DNA of 52,360 nt from Terriglobia bacterium (GTDB lineage: Bacteria; Acidobacteriota; Terriglobia; UBA7540), in the NCBI GenBank assembly GCA_030038235.1, contig JASHPE010000150.1, positions 1 through 52,360 on the forward strand, written 5' to 3'. Positions 1 to 8,801 of the stretch are shown piece after piece. Position 1 is the first letter of the stretch, and every line of letters begins with the position of its first letter. Under the pieces are notes generated by a model that ran no database searches, had not been told where the DNA came from, and saw nothing but the letters and a program-made list of their open reading frames with translations. Made by a program: the position numbers and the translations under genes.

Positions 1-1
1 G

Positions 2-172
2 ATCCGCACCTACAATTTCCCGCAAAATCGCGTCACCGATCACCGTATCGGGCTGAGCCTGCATCAGCTCGATCGCGTGATGGACGGCAAGATCGACGAG
101 CTGATCGAGGCGCTGACCGCCTATTTCCGCGCCGAGCGCTTGAAGGGCGAAGGTGACAGCGCCGCTGCCTGA
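2..172 (+). CDS. prfA: Peptide chain release factor 1, C-terminal end (partial)
   Basis: Only the last 56 residues are in the window; the gene enters from the left edge. The frame opens with [17 protein letters not shown], the conserved segment of class I release factor RF1 just after the GGQ domain, followed by the helix [19 protein letters not shown] and a TGA stop. RF1 reads UAA and UAG and releases the finished peptide at the ribosome. The stop lies 11 bases before the GTG of the next gene, and prmC, whose product methylates the GGQ glutamine of release factors, follows one gene later. This is the usual prfA-prmC neighbourhood with one gene inserted. The identification is firm from the motif; the GGQ itself is outside the window. 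Confidence 0.93.
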   Translation: MRTYNFPQNRVTDHRIGLSLHQLDRVMDGKIDELIEALTAYFRAERLKGEGDSAAA

Positions 173-183
173 GGGATTTCCCC

Positions 184-738
184 GTGGCCGACATCGCAAC
201 TCCCATCAAGACTCAGATGAGCTGGAAGGAGTTTCTCACCGCCGGTGAAGACTGGCAACGGTGGGAACTGGTCGATGGGGAGGTGGAGTTTATGTCTCCT
301 GCGGGCACACGGCACGGCAAAGCCATTGCGAACCTGGACGCCGAATTGGCCACCTATTGCAGGGCGCACCGGGAATGGATTGCTTTTGGCGCGGATACGG
401 CCTTTACGATTGCACCCGGCACCTGGCGCTGTCCCGATGCGGCCCTAGTGCGCGCCGAGCGATTTCCTGATAGGCGGCTTCCGGTGGGTCTGGCCGACTT
501 CCCTCCCGATGTCGCGTTCGGGGTTCTCTCGCCCGGCGACACAGCGAGACGCGTAGCCCGGAAGCGACGCCAGTACCAGGAGAGCGGCGTCATCCAGGTT
601 TGGATTGATTCTGACAAGCGTACCGGAGAGGTCGTGTATCCCGATCGTGCGTCTCAGTACTTCGATGAGGACCGGCCGTTGACTATCGATGGCGTGGACG
701 GCTTTGCGCTCGACCTGAAGGTCCTCTTCGAGGTGTAG
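184..738 (+). CDS. Uma2-family (DUF820) restriction-endonuclease-like protein, catalytic Glu replaced
   Basis: A 184-residue protein starting at GTG, 11 bases after prfA and 4 bases before prmC, so apparently co-transcribed with both. The family signature is clear: RWELVDGEVEFMSPAG near residues 26-40, PD at 84-85, VLSPGD at 114-119 and a helix with K127 followed by ESGVIQVWIDSD. Uma2 proteins have a PD-(D/E)xK nuclease fold. Members normally read ..VEVLSPSD with the catalytic Glu; here the aligned position is Gly113 (AFGVLSPGD), so D85 and K127 remain but the acidic partner is lost. It may be inactive as a nuclease or use another residue. The function of the family is poorly known. It is an accessory gene sitting inside a core translation operon. 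Confidence 0.85.
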   Translation: MADIATPIKTQMSWKEFLTAGEDWQRWELVDGEVEFMSPAGTRHGKAIANLDAELATYCRAHREWIAFGADTAFTIAPGTWRCPDAALVRAERFPDRRLPVGLADFPPDVAFGVLSPGDTARRVARKRRQYQESGVIQVWIDSDKRTGEVVYPDRASQYFDEDRPLTIDGVDGFALDLKVLFEV

Positions 739-742
739 TCCC

Positions 743-1648
743 GTGCCGCCTCGCCTTGTGCCCAGCGTTGATTCTTCCGTCCAACTCCGCCAGGCGCTGC
801 GAACTGCGATCGCCGACCTTCAGGCTGCTGATATTCCCTCCGCCGCGCTCGCCGCAGAACTGCTGCTGATGCATGTGCTCCGCTGCGACCGCGCTTACCT
901 GTACACGAATCCGGAGACCGAACTTGCGCCTGAGACGGTCGAGCGCTACTTTGCGCTGATTGCCGAACGCGCGACCGGAAGACCCACACAATACATCACC
1001 GGCCGCCAGGAGTTCTGGGGTCTCGACTTTGAGGTGACCCCGGAGGTCTTGATCCCTCGCCCGGAAACCGAGCACCTGGTGGAAACGGCGCTTGAGTTGG
1101 CGCGCGCCGGTTCGAGCAAAGGCAGCGACAGGCCATTGCGCATCGTGGATGTCGGGACGGGGTCGGGTTGCATCGCGCTGGCACTGGCATCCGAGTTGCC
1201 GGAGGCGCTGATTGTTGGTTTTGACATCTCGCGTCCCGCCCTCGATGTAGCGCGGCGCAACGCGGGTCGTCTCGGCCTCAGCAGTCGCGTTTACTTCGTG
1301 CAGTCGGACCTATTGAACTGCCTCGGCTCTGCTTCCGCCCTGGACCTTGTGGTCTCGAACCCGCCTTATGTCGGCGGCGACGAACTCGATTGCGTGCAGC
1401 GCGAGGTGCGGGAATTCGAGCCGCGCATCGCCTGGTGCGGCGCTGGCCGCGGCGATGAGATCTACACGCGGCTGTTCGGCCAGGCACTGGAGTTGCTCCG
1501 TACGGGAGGGCATGTCGCGGTGGAGGTCGGATACAATCAAGCCGGGATCGTAGCGAAATTGCTGGGCGCTGGCTGGGCCGGAGTCGAACTCCGTCCTGAT
1601 CTCGCGGGGATTCCGCGGGTGGCGATGGCGGAGAAAAGTCGACAGTAG
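743..1648 (+). CDS. prmC: Release factor glutamine methyltransferase
   Basis: 301 residues. PrmC (HemK) transfers a methyl group from S-adenosylmethionine to the glutamine of the GGQ motif of RF1 and RF2 in the cytoplasm. Visible features are the N-terminal helical domain (residues 10-95), IPRPETE at 104-110, the SAM-binding glycine motif DVGTGSGCIAL at 136-146, and the catalytic NPPYV at 206-210, which binds the substrate glutamine. The start is GTG, 4 bases after the Uma2 stop; an upstream start would overlap that gene. Its linkage to prfA is common in bacteria and agrees with its job. Length is normal for the family. Confidence 0.95.
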   Translation: MPPRLVPSVDSSVQLRQALRTAIADLQAADIPSAALAAELLLMHVLRCDRAYLYTNPETELAPETVERYFALIAERATGRPTQYITGRQEFWGLDFEVTPEVLIPRPETEHLVETALELARAGSSKGSDRPLRIVDVGTGSGCIALALASELPEALIVGFDISRPALDVARRNAGRLGLSSRVYFVQSDLLNCLGSASALDLVVSNPPYVGGDELDCVQREVREFEPRIAWCGAGRGDEIYTRLFGQALELLRTGGHVAVEVGYNQAGIVAKLLGAGWAGVELRPDLAGIPRVAMAEKSRQ

Positions 1649-1649
1649 A

Positions 1650-1722
1650 CAATTTTCAGTTGCCAGTGCTCAAGTAGCCCGTTGATCTAGACTGACAACT
1701 GACAACTGAACACTGAAAATTG
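1650..1722. repeat. Intergenic inverted repeat between prmC and dinB
   Basis: An 11-base arm CAATTTTCAGT at 1650-1660 is matched by its complement ACTGAAAATTG at 1712-1722. The right half also carries the short direct repeat GACAACT twice. It fills almost the whole gap between prmC and the polymerase IV gene. The style (imperfect palindrome built of short near-repeated words) recurs at several other gene borders in this window. A role as bidirectional terminator or as a dispersed repeat is possible; no T-run follows. Confidence 0.6.
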
Positions 1723-1732
1723 AGAAACCTCG

Positions 1733-2935
1733 ATGCAGACTGTGCATCAAAGGCGAATTCTCCACGTCGACATGGACGCGTTCTACGTGTCGGTGGAGGA
1801 GCTTGAGAATCCGTCGCTGCGCGGCAAGGCCGTGATCGTGGGCGCCGATCCCAGCGGACGCGGCGTGGTGACGGCGGCGAGCTATGAGGCGCGCAAATTC
1901 GGCGTGCACTCGGCGCAACCCATCAGCAAAGCGAAGCAACTCTGCCCGCACGCCATTTTCCTGCGCGGGCACTACGAGAAGTACCATTACTACAGCGGAG
2001 TCGTCTCCAGGATTTTCGGCCAATTCACGCCGGAGGTCGAGCAGGTCTCGATTGACGAAGCTTATCTCGATCTGACGGGGTCGGAACGGTTGCAGGGCCC
2101 GACCATCTCCGCCGGTGATCGGTTGATCCGTACCGTCAAGGATAAGACGGGCCTTAATTGCTCGGTCGGCGCGGGTACCTCGCACGTGGTGGCCAAGATC
2201 GCGTCCGAACAGGCAAAGCCCCACGGACTGCTTTACGTTTTCCCGGGCTGCGAGCCCGCGTTTCTGGCTCCGCTGCCGGTGCGCCGCATGCCCGGCATCG
2301 GCAAGGTGACGGAACTGGAATTGGCGTCCCTGGGAATCTGGACCATCGGCGATCTGCAGGCGCTCGATGGCGAAAGCCTGACCCGTCGCTTCGGCAAGTA
2401 CGGCCAATGGCTGCACGCGAAGTCGCTGGGGCGCGACATCGAGGCCTACCGGTTTGGCGAGGAGACGAAGTCGATCAGTCATGAGACCACTTTCGATCAA
2501 GACACGTCTGACACCGCTGAGCTCGAGCGTACGCTGTCTATGCTGGTGCAACGTGTGTGCCGCCGGCTTCGTGAGTACGGATTCTACGCGCGCACCGTCG
2601 GCCTGAAGATTCGCTTCGCGCCCTTCCGTACCCTGACGCGCGACGTCACGCTTGATGAGCCAACGCACCTCGATTCGGAGATCTTTCAGAACGCTCTCGG
2701 GCTTTTCGCCAAGACGTTCAAGCCGGAACATAAGGTGCGATTACTCGGCGTGCGAGCCTCAAATCTCGAACGCGCGGGATTCCAGAAGAATCTGCTGGAG
2801 GCTCCTCAGCGCGACCGTGAGGATCGTGTGGCGCGCGCCGCCGATCGGGTTCGTGATAAGTTCGGATTTGATGCCTTGCGCCTGGCGCGATCGCTGGAGC
2901 CCAATCCGAAGCCGCCTGGGCCGAGAAAGGCTTAA
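1733..2935 (+). CDS. dinB: DNA polymerase IV (Y-family)
   Basis: 400 residues, a typical length for Pol IV, a low-fidelity translesion polymerase. The palm motifs are intact: [12 protein letters not shown] with D13 and SIDEAYLD at 106-113 with D108 and E109, which coordinate the two magnesium ions. The helix-hairpin-helix region ([19 protein letters not shown], about residues 184-202) and the little-finger domain (about 240-355, ending [10 protein letters not shown]) follow. The tail is basic and Pro-rich, and I do not see a clear QLxLF-type clamp-binding motif at the end. The start is ATG just after the inverted repeat. It is probably a single gene. Confidence 0.95.
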   Translation: MQTVHQRRILHVDMDAFYVSVEELENPSLRGKAVIVGADPSGRGVVTAASYEARKFGVHSAQPISKAKQLCPHAIFLRGHYEKYHYYSGVVSRIFGQFTPEVEQVSIDEAYLDLTGSERLQGPTISAGDRLIRTVKDKTGLNCSVGAGTSHVVAKIASEQAKPHGLLYVFPGCEPAFLAPLPVRRMPGIGKVTELELASLGIWTIGDLQALDGESLTRRFGKYGQWLHAKSLGRDIEAYRFGEETKSISHETTFDQDTSDTAELERTLSMLVQRVCRRLREYGFYARTVGLKIRFAPFRTLTRDVTLDEPTHLDSEIFQNALGLFAKTFKPEHKVRLLGVRASNLERAGFQKNLLEAPQRDREDRVARAADRVRDKFGFDALRLARSLEPNPKPPGPRKA

Positions 2936-2978
2936 GAAAGGGGATGCCGCCGGTGCAAACTTCGTACAGGAGGAGTTC

Positions 2979-3536
2979 ATGGGCGCTCGAAAATCAGCCG
3001 GGAAAACCGTGAAAGCAAATCGGCCTGTGAAGCGAGCGAAGCCGGCGCGCCCGGCGGACGCTCGTGATCGGGTCCTGCGCGAGCACGTGCTCTACTTGCT
3101 TAAAGAGGGTGGCGCGCACGTGGGCTTCGAAAAGGCGCTAGCCGGTCTTCCGGAGAATCTTCGCGGCGCGAGGGTAGAAGGCCTGCCGTTCACGCCTTGG
3201 CGGCTGCTCGAGCACCTGCGCCTCGCGCAAGGGGATATCCTCGAGTTCAGCCGAAATCCGAAACACGTTTCGCCCGCATGGCCTGACGGATACTGGCCCG
3301 GAACGGATGCTCCGCAAGGGCCGGGGGATTGGGACCGCAGCGTGGCGAGTTTCCGTGCGGACCTTAAAGCCATGCAGCGGCTCGTCAGCAATCCCAAGAC
3401 CGATCTCTACGCGCGTATTCCCCATGGAAACGGCCAGACGGTCCTGCGCGAGGCTCTCCTCATAGCCGACCACAACGCATATCACCTCGGACAGCTCGTC
3501 ATGTTGCGCCGACTGCTCGGTTCGTGGCACGATTAG
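2979..3536 (+). CDS. DinB-fold (YfiT/DinB_2-like) putative metal-dependent protein
   Basis: 185 residues. The start is ATG with a strong ribosome-binding site (AGGAGG at 2969-2974) four bases before it. After a basic N-terminal tail of about 27 residues (Lys/Arg/Pro rich) comes a four-helix-bundle DinB domain. The three histidines expected to bind a metal are at H79 ([10 protein letters not shown]), H165 and H169 ([14 protein letters not shown]), the last being the hallmark of the family. Members include bacillithiol/mycothiol S-transferases, but most are uncharacterised. Despite the shared name it is unrelated to the dinB polymerase gene upstream. Specific substrate unknown. Confidence 0.82.
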   Translation: MGARKSAGKTVKANRPVKRAKPARPADARDRVLREHVLYLLKEGGAHVGFEKALAGLPENLRGARVEGLPFTPWRLLEHLRLAQGDILEFSRNPKHVSPAWPDGYWPGTDAPQGPGDWDRSVASFRADLKAMQRLVSNPKTDLYARIPHGNGQTVLREALLIADHNAYHLGQLVMLRRLLGSWHD

Positions 3537-3628
3537 ACTCACGGCCTCAGCAATCCATCGGCCGGAGCCGCACGGCGCCCGATCCGATCCCCGGGCTCCA
3601 TTCGGAGCAGCATTTTCCCGGAGGCTTG

Positions 3629-4027
3629 ATGCGCAAGGTGATTCGAACCGCCGAGGGGCCGCGTCCCCTCGGCGTGTACTCGCAGGCGATTGTGTGCGAC
3701 GGATTCGTTTTTGTAGCTGGTCAGGGGCCGATCAATCCATCGACGAACGAAACGGACCTCGGTGACATCCGCTCGGAAACACGCCGGGCGCTGCGCAACA
3801 TCGACGCCATCCTGCACGCAGCAGGCAGTTCGCTACAGGATGCCGTCCGCCTGGGAGTGTTTCTGGCTGATCTCGCTGACTTTCCCGCCATGAACGAAGT
3901 CTTCCGGGAATTCTTTCCCGAGAATCCCCCCGCTCGGACCACGGTGGGCTGCAACTTGCCCGGCATAAAGGTCGAGATTGACTGCATCGCGCGACTGCGC
4001 AGACGTCGGAGCGCGAAGGCGCGATGA
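3629..4027 (+). CDS. RidA family reactive-intermediate deaminase
   Basis: 132 residues. RidA proteins hydrolyse 2-aminoacrylate and related enamines/imines released by PLP enzymes, forming trimers with active sites at subunit interfaces. The family landmarks are present: GVYSQAIVCDGFVFVAGQGP at 15-34, the conserved arginine in ARTTVG (R103) and the glutamate in KVEIDCIA (E116). I chose the ATG at 3629, preceded by CGGAGG, over upstream in-frame codons because it gives the standard N-terminus. The tail RLRRRRSAKAR is unusually basic. It is not obviously linked in function to its neighbours. Confidence 0.9.
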   Translation: MRKVIRTAEGPRPLGVYSQAIVCDGFVFVAGQGPINPSTNETDLGDIRSETRRALRNIDAILHAAGSSLQDAVRLGVFLADLADFPAMNEVFREFFPENPPARTTVGCNLPGIKVEIDCIARLRRRRSAKAR

Positions 4028-4080
4028 CATCCGCTCGACTACAAGCATAGATACCAGCGGCTCTGGGTCGGACCTTTGAC

Positions 4081-5484
4081 TCATTCGCCATCCTCCAGCT
4101 TGCCGGGCTCGGGTTCGTCGTCTACGCCCATCTTGGAGAGGCGATAGCGCAGCGCGTTCCGTGAGAGGCCGAGCAGACGCGCCGCCTGGCTCTTGTTGCT
4201 GGCCGCGCGGCGCAGCGCCTCGCGAATCATCTCCTCCTCAAACTGATCCAGAGTCATCCCTTCCGGTGGGAACGGGATTCCGGTGACGGTTCCGCTCTCC
4301 GCGGCGCTGGGTCGCAGGGGGCCAACGTCGAGCTGTATGTCGCCAGCTTCGATGCGGCCGCCCGGCGACAAAGCGATAGCGCGCTCGATGATGTTTCGCA
4401 GCTCGCGCACATTTCCCGGCCAGTGGAAGTTGACGAGAATTCGCATGGCCTCCGGCGAGATCCCTGTGATTTCCTTGCCTGCTTCGGGGGACTGTTGTTT
4501 GATGAAGTGCTGAACCAGCGCCGGGATGTCTTCTTTATGCTCGCGCAACGCAGGGATGTTGATGGGGACCACGTTCAAACGATAGTAGAGGTCCTCGCGA
4601 AACGCGCCTTGTTCGAGGGCGGCGCGCAGATCGCGATTGGTCGCTGCCACCAAACGCACGTCCACCTTCAGCGTCTTAGTGCCGCCAAGGCGCTCGAATT
4701 CACGCTCCTGCAGCACCCGAAGCAACTTCACCTGTGTGACGGGAGGCACATCGCCGATCTCGTCCAGGAACAAGGTGCCTTTGTCGGCCAGTTCGAATTT
4801 GCCGGGCTTGGAGCCGGTGGCACCGGTAAAAGCGCCTCTTTCGTATCCGAAGAGCTCGCTCTCCAGCAGATTTTCCGGAATTGCGGTCGAGTTGATCTTG
4901 ACGAAGGGACCGGAGGCGCGGCGCGAATGTTCGTGGATCGCGCGTGCCACCAGGTCCTTGCCCACGCCGCTTTCACCGCCCAGCAGCACCGTGGACGAGG
5001 TCGGAGCCACGCGCGCGACCATCGCCAGCACCTGCTGCATTCGCGGGCTCTGTGCCACGATGTTCTTGAACTCGTAGCGTTGGCCGAGAGCCTCGCGCAG
5101 CGAGCGATTCTCTTCACGCAGGCGATGTACGTCCAGCTCCTTGCGCACGATCAATTTCATCTCGTCGAGCGAAAACGGCTTGAGTACGTAATCGCTGGCG
5201 CCCGATTTCATGGCCTCTACGGCAGTGTTCACCGAGCCGTAAGCGGTCATCACTACAACCGGCAGCTCGCCATTCGTGCGCTTGACCGCCTGCAGGAACT
5301 CGAGTCCGCTCATGCCGGGCAGCTTCAGGTCGGTAACGATCAGGTCCACGGCTTCGGTGCGCAGCAACTTCAGGCCGCTTTCGGCGTCCCCGACGGCGTG
5401 TGCTGTGTAGCCTTCTTCGGACAGCGTAAGCGTGAGCAACCGCGACATTTTGGTTTCGTCTTCGACGATCAGAATCGTAGGCAT
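4081..5484 (-). CDS. Sigma-54-dependent response regulator (NtrC/AtoC type)
   Basis: 467 residues. The three domains are a receiver (1-120: acidic pocket E8-D9, phospho-acceptor D52, T80, K102), a sigma-54-interacting AAA+ domain (Walker A GESGVGKD at 170-177, GAFTGA at 217-222 which contacts sigma-54, Walker B FLDEIGD from 239) and a Fis-type helix-turn-helix near the C-terminus (SQAARLLGLSRNALRYRL). The start is the ATG giving MPTILIVEDE; codons further upstream would run into the kinase gene. It follows the histidine kinase gene by 19 bases, so the two form an operon and a two-component pair. Targets cannot be read from the sequence. Confidence 0.95.
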   Translation of the reverse strand: MPTILIVEDETKMSRLLTLTLSEEGYTAHAVGDAESGLKLLRTEAVDLIVTDLKLPGMSGLEFLQAVKRTNGELPVVVMTAYGSVNTAVEAMKSGASDYVLKPFSLDEMKLIVRKELDVHRLREENRSLREALGQRYEFKNIVAQSPRMQQVLAMVARVAPTSSTVLLGGESGVGKDLVARAIHEHSRRASGPFVKINSTAIPENLLESELFGYERGAFTGATGSKPGKFELADKGTLFLDEIGDVPPVTQVKLLRVLQEREFERLGGTKTLKVDVRLVAATNRDLRAALEQGAFREDLYYRLNVVPINIPALREHKEDIPALVQHFIKQQSPEAGKEITGISPEAMRILVNFHWPGNVRELRNIIERAIALSPGGRIEAGDIQLDVGPLRPSAAESGTVTGIPFPPEGMTLDQFEEEMIREALRRAASNKSQAARLLGLSRNALRYRLSKMGVDDEPEPGKLEDGE

Positions 5485-5503
5485 ACAGTTTCCCATCAAG
5501 CGC

Positions 5504-6754
5504 TCAATCGGCCGGTAGAAAAATACGGAAGCGCGCGCCTTCGCCCGGCTCACTCGCGAGGCGGATCGAGCCGCCGTGTTCATCGATGATCCTCGAAACG
5601 AGCGAAAGTCCAAGACCCACGCCATCCCGCTTCGTCGTGAAGAACGGGTTGAAGATCTGCTCGCGAAGCTCCGCAGGAACTCCAGGGCCGGTGTCGGCAA
5701 ATTCAATCTCGACGCCCGGCCGCTCCGCGGAGTTGACCGGGCGTGCACTCACGCGCAGCGTCCCGCCCTTGTCGCCCATCGCCTGATAGGCATTGAGGAT
5801 CAGATTCGTGAATACCTGCTCGCAGAGCTCGGCATCGAGGGGCACGGGAGTCAAGTCCGCACCGTATTGCCGCTCGACGTTCATCGCCTCGTGACTACCG
5901 CTGTCGCGGACAGCCTTCAGCGACCGCTCGAGCAGCGGAGGAATCTCTTCGGGCCGCCGATGGAGCTGAAGGGGCCGGGCGAAATCCAGAAAGCGGCTCA
6001 CGATGCCATTCAAGCGGTCGACTTCGCTCGAAATGTAGCCGGCGAGCTCGGCCGCGAGCGCATCCGTGGCGGAAATCTTTTGGGCCAGCATCTCAGCCGA
6101 TCCTTTGATCACGCCCAGCGGATTGCGAATCTCGTGCGCGACGCCGGCAGTCAGTTGGCCGAGCGCGGCCAGACGCTCGGAGCGCCGCACCTCGGCCTGG
6201 GCCTGCTGCAAACGACGGTTTGTGTCCGCCAGTTCTTCGGCAAGCCGGCGATAGCTTTCGGCCTGCCGACGGTTCTCCGTCGCAAACTGGTTGACGATAA
6301 TAGCCGCGAGAAACAAAAAGAGCACGCGCAGCGCCAGTTCGGTCGCTCCGGCCGGCGTCAACTGATATTCCTGAAGCTCCGGGATAAGATACGAACAGTA
6401 AGCGGCAGAGGCAATCGCGGTCCACAGCAGCGTCCCGCGCGCCTCAAACAACGTGGCTGCCGAAATCACCGGGACGTAATAGATCAGCCAATATGGGCTC
6501 GTGCTGGGAGTTGGCGTTCCGGTGTGGCCGATCAGGATCGTCGCCAGCAGAATCTTGATGAGCACCGTGTAAACGTTTCGGCGTCTGACAGGCAGAGGAG
6601 CCAGCAGCCTGCGGTCAAATATCTGGAAGAGTCCGATGGCCAGCAGTGTGAGTTGCTTGTGAATCTCCAGGCGCGGATTAAGGATCGCCAGGAAGCCGAG
6701 CAGCGCGAGCCAAACAAGGTCCATCCAGCGAAAGGCCTGTTCACGACTTCCCAT
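5504..6754 (-). CDS. Membrane-bound sensor histidine kinase (NtrB/ZraS-like)
   Basis: 416 residues. The first 155 residues hold about five or six hydrophobic helices with short loops and no large periplasmic domain, so the signal is probably sensed within the membrane. A coiled coil (158-195) leads to the H-box VAHEIRNPLG with H207. The N-box (NLILNAYQAM), G1 (DTGPGVP), F-box (FNPFFTTK) and G2 (GVGLGLSLV) make a complete HATPase domain. The start is ATG (MGSREQAFRW). It lies 19 bases upstream of its regulator and is divergent from ksgA. The kinase autophosphorylates and passes phosphate to D52 of the partner. Confidence 0.93.
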   Translation of the reverse strand: MGSREQAFRWMDLVWLALLGFLAILNPRLEIHKQLTLLAIGLFQIFDRRLLAPLPVRRRNVYTVLIKILLATILIGHTGTPTPSTSPYWLIYYVPVISAATLFEARGTLLWTAIASAAYCSYLIPELQEYQLTPAGATELALRVLFLFLAAIIVNQFATENRRQAESYRRLAEELADTNRRLQQAQAEVRRSERLAALGQLTAGVAHEIRNPLGVIKGSAEMLAQKISATDALAAELAGYISSEVDRLNGIVSRFLDFARPLQLHRRPEEIPPLLERSLKAVRDSGSHEAMNVERQYGADLTPVPLDAELCEQVFTNLILNAYQAMGDKGGTLRVSARPVNSAERPGVEIEFADTGPGVPAELREQIFNPFFTTKRDGVGLGLSLVSRIIDEHGGSIRLASEPGEGARFRIFLPAD

Positions 6755-6863
6755 ATCCGACACGATAGCACGGCGCGACCAAATGGAAGTGCTGGTCTTC
6801 TGCCCTGGACGCCCCTGACGGTCGCTTGCGCCGACTCGCAGGTTGGGCGTAACCTCGGATTCC

Positions 6864-7661
6864 TTGACTGCGAAGCGGCGTCCCAAACTCGGCCAGCACT
6901 TCCTGACCAGCGACGCGTACCGGCGACGCATCGCTGAGGCTCTGCCTGTGCGTCCCGACGACCTGGTGATCGAGATCGGTCCAGGTCAAGGAGCCATGAC
7001 CGGATTGCTGGCCGAGCGAGCCGCGCAGATCGTCGCAGTGGAGCTCGATTCCGTTCTCGCCCGCAACCTGGCTGGGCAATTCGCGGACACTCGCAACGTC
7101 GAGGTTTTGAGAGCCGACGTTCTCGATGTGGATATGGCGGCAATCTGCCGCTCTCATGATGCAGCGGCCGCATTCGTTTTCGGCAATCTGCCTTACTACA
7201 TCACCTCGCCGATCCTGCATCATCTGCTGGAAGCGCCTGATTGCATCCGCGCTTTGGCTTGCGTGGTGCAGCTAGAAGTTGCCGAGCGGATCGCGGCCAA
7301 GCCGGGCACACGCGCCTACGGCTACTTGAGCGTCGCCGCACAGTTTCACTCGCTTCCACGGCTTCGCTTCCGGATTCCGCCTGGAGCATTCTCACCAGCG
7401 CCCGCGGTAATGTCCGCGCTCGTCACGTTTGACATGCTGAGCAACCGCGCGTCTCGGGAAGAGTCGCGCCGCCGAGCGTTTCTCGACTTCGCCAAAGAGA
7501 GCTTCGCACAGAAGCGCAAGACCCTCGCCAATAACCTGGCCGCGAAGTACGGTTCCGACCGCGTACGCGATACGTTACGCGCTCTCGGCGTCAAGGAGGA
7601 CGCGCGCGCCGAGGAACTGGGCGTAGCCGACATCACTAAGCTCTTCCGTGAACTGGCTTAA
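6864..7661 (+). CDS. ksgA: 16S rRNA (adenine1518-N6/adenine1519-N6)-dimethyltransferase
   Basis: About 265 residues. KsgA (RsmA) dimethylates two adjacent adenines in helix 45 of 16S rRNA during small-subunit maturation. Visible motifs are KLGQHFL near the N-terminus, the SAM-binding EIGPGQGAMTG, the acidic VELD, and the catalytic NLPYYITSP. The C-terminal basic domain contains FAQKRKTLANNL, typical of the family. There is no ATG; the TTG at 6864 (M-TAKRRPKLGQ) gives the usual N-terminus, while another TTG at 6843 would add seven residues. It is transcribed away from the histidine kinase, with roughly 100 bases between the starts. Confidence 0.93.
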   Translation: MTAKRRPKLGQHFLTSDAYRRRIAEALPVRPDDLVIEIGPGQGAMTGLLAERAAQIVAVELDSVLARNLAGQFADTRNVEVLRADVLDVDMAAICRSHDAAAAFVFGNLPYYITSPILHHLLEAPDCIRALACVVQLEVAERIAAKPGTRAYGYLSVAAQFHSLPRLRFRIPPGAFSPAPAVMSALVTFDMLSNRASREESRRRAFLDFAKESFAQKRKTLANNLAAKYGSDRVRDTLRALGVKEDARAEELGVADITKLFRELA

Positions 7662-8005
7662 AAGGGAGTAAAGGCTCGAAACGGGGCCTTCACAGAGTGT
7701 CTGGGGCCACATCTCATTGACTAAGCGCGACTTATTATGAAACTGCGCGCCCGGAGAGACACTCAAACCACTCGTTCCAACGACTCTGCACTTCATTCGG
7801 TCTTAAATCTAGATGTAGAAGTGTTGGCAATAGCAGTCGATAGTACCAAGTAATTAGATCGTGAGGGCTTACTTCGGGTTGGGCGAACAGCCGAAATCGG
7901 CCAGCGGCTGAATTCCTCGAATGCGATACCGGAGCCAGCTTTGTAAAACCCCACGTTCTCGAGGTCCCAGTGATCCGTCTTGAGAGGCGAGAGGTACAGC
8001 GAGGC
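7662..8005. other. Intergenic region without a supported gene
   Basis: 344 bases between the convergent ksgA and TetR genes. Frames on the minus strand are open for part of it but have no family signature, no plausible ribosome-binding site and composition unlike the neighbours (more A/T). It may contain decayed coding sequence. No clear terminator hairpin with a T-run was seen. Confidence 0.5.
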
Positions 8006-8608
8006 TTAGTGACCCAAATGCCGAAAGGCCAGCTTGGCGGTCCGCTTGAGTTCCGCCTTCGTCGATCCATTCGCTGCCTGGATGGACAGACCGGCGAGGA
8101 TCGATGAGAGATACCGGGTGTAGTCGGCCACATTGATGTCCTTCGACAACTCTCCACTTTTCCGTGCTTTGAGAAGGCGTTTCCTCAGAGCGAGTTCATT
8201 CTGTTTCCGTATTGCCGTCATGAGATCTCGTGCCGGCGTAGCGTCTAGGCTGCAGCCCACCGCCCCCGCCAGCGTCATGCAGGTCGGCGGATGACCGGGC
8301 CTGGTGAGGAATGCAACGGTGTTTGAGAAGAGCGCACGAATGAACTTTTCGAGTGTCGGTTCCTCCAGGGCCTTAGCTGCGTAGATCGCCCGCTTTTCCA
8401 TATAGCGCTTTGCCGCGAGCTGGAACAAGGCATGTTTATCGCCGAAGGCCGCGTAGATGCTCGAGGGGTTGAGACCCATCGCCTGAGTAAGATGGGCCAT
8501 GGATGTTCCCTCGTACCCGCGTTCCCAAAAAAGCAGCATCGCCGCCTCCAGAGCTGCTTCCCTGTCAAAGCTGATCGGTCGCCCTATCTTTCCGTTCCCT
8601 GTTTTCAT
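8006..8608 (-). CDS. TetR/AcrR family transcriptional regulator
   Basis: 200 residues. The N-terminal DNA-binding domain runs from IGRPISFDREAAL to KHALF, with the helix-turn-helix at about 34-55 (GTSMAHLTQAMGLNPSSIYAAFG), a near-consensus TetR pattern of the type seen in regulators of oxidoreductase genes. The C-terminal ligand domain contains the segment PTCMTLAGAVGCS seen in many members. I chose the ATG at 8608 (MKTGNGKIGRP) because it matches family N-termini; upstream in-frame codons would extend across the probable operator. It is divergent from two SDR genes, so it is probably their repressor, released by a small molecule. The ligand is unknown. Confidence 0.9.
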   Translation of the reverse strand: MKTGNGKIGRPISFDREAALEAAMLLFWERGYEGTSMAHLTQAMGLNPSSIYAAFGDKHALFQLAAKRYMEKRAIYAAKALEEPTLEKFIRALFSNTVAFLTRPGHPPTCMTLAGAVGCSLDATPARDLMTAIRKQNELALRKRLLKARKSGELSKDINVADYTRYLSSILAGLSIQAANGSTKAELKRTAKLAFRHLGH

Positions 8609-8628
8609 ACGTTTGCTCGCCACTCTCG

Positions 8629-8656
8629 ATATTGGAGCAAAATCTTGCAACCAATG
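8629..8656. promoter_or_regulatory. Candidate TetR operator palindrome
   Basis: ATTGG-AGCAA at 8631-8640 faces TTGCAACCAAT at 8645-8655, an imperfect inverted repeat centred about 35 bases upstream of the TetR start and in the intergenic region shared with the divergent SDR operon. Size, symmetry and position suit a TetR operator controlling both directions. This is inference from symmetry only. Confidence 0.4.
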
Positions 8657-8801
8657 TTCCTCGCTCCACATCTGTAGTAAGTGTTTCACAATTGCCCGGG
8701 CCACGCAAGGTTAAAATCCCGGTGCAATGGCAATTTTGAGTCGACGCGGAGCGTGTCTGTTCAGCGATTACGGGCGCGGGATCATCACGAAGGGAGAAGT
8801 T

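Noticed and set aside
2979..3536. Functional link between the polymerase dinB and the DinB-fold protein
   Set aside because: The names coincide but the families are unrelated, and adjacency alone does not show a shared role.
4423..5589. 388-codon open frame opposite the response regulator
   Set aside because: Shadow of a well-supported NtrC-type gene; peptide rich in His/Gln/Arg without any domain.
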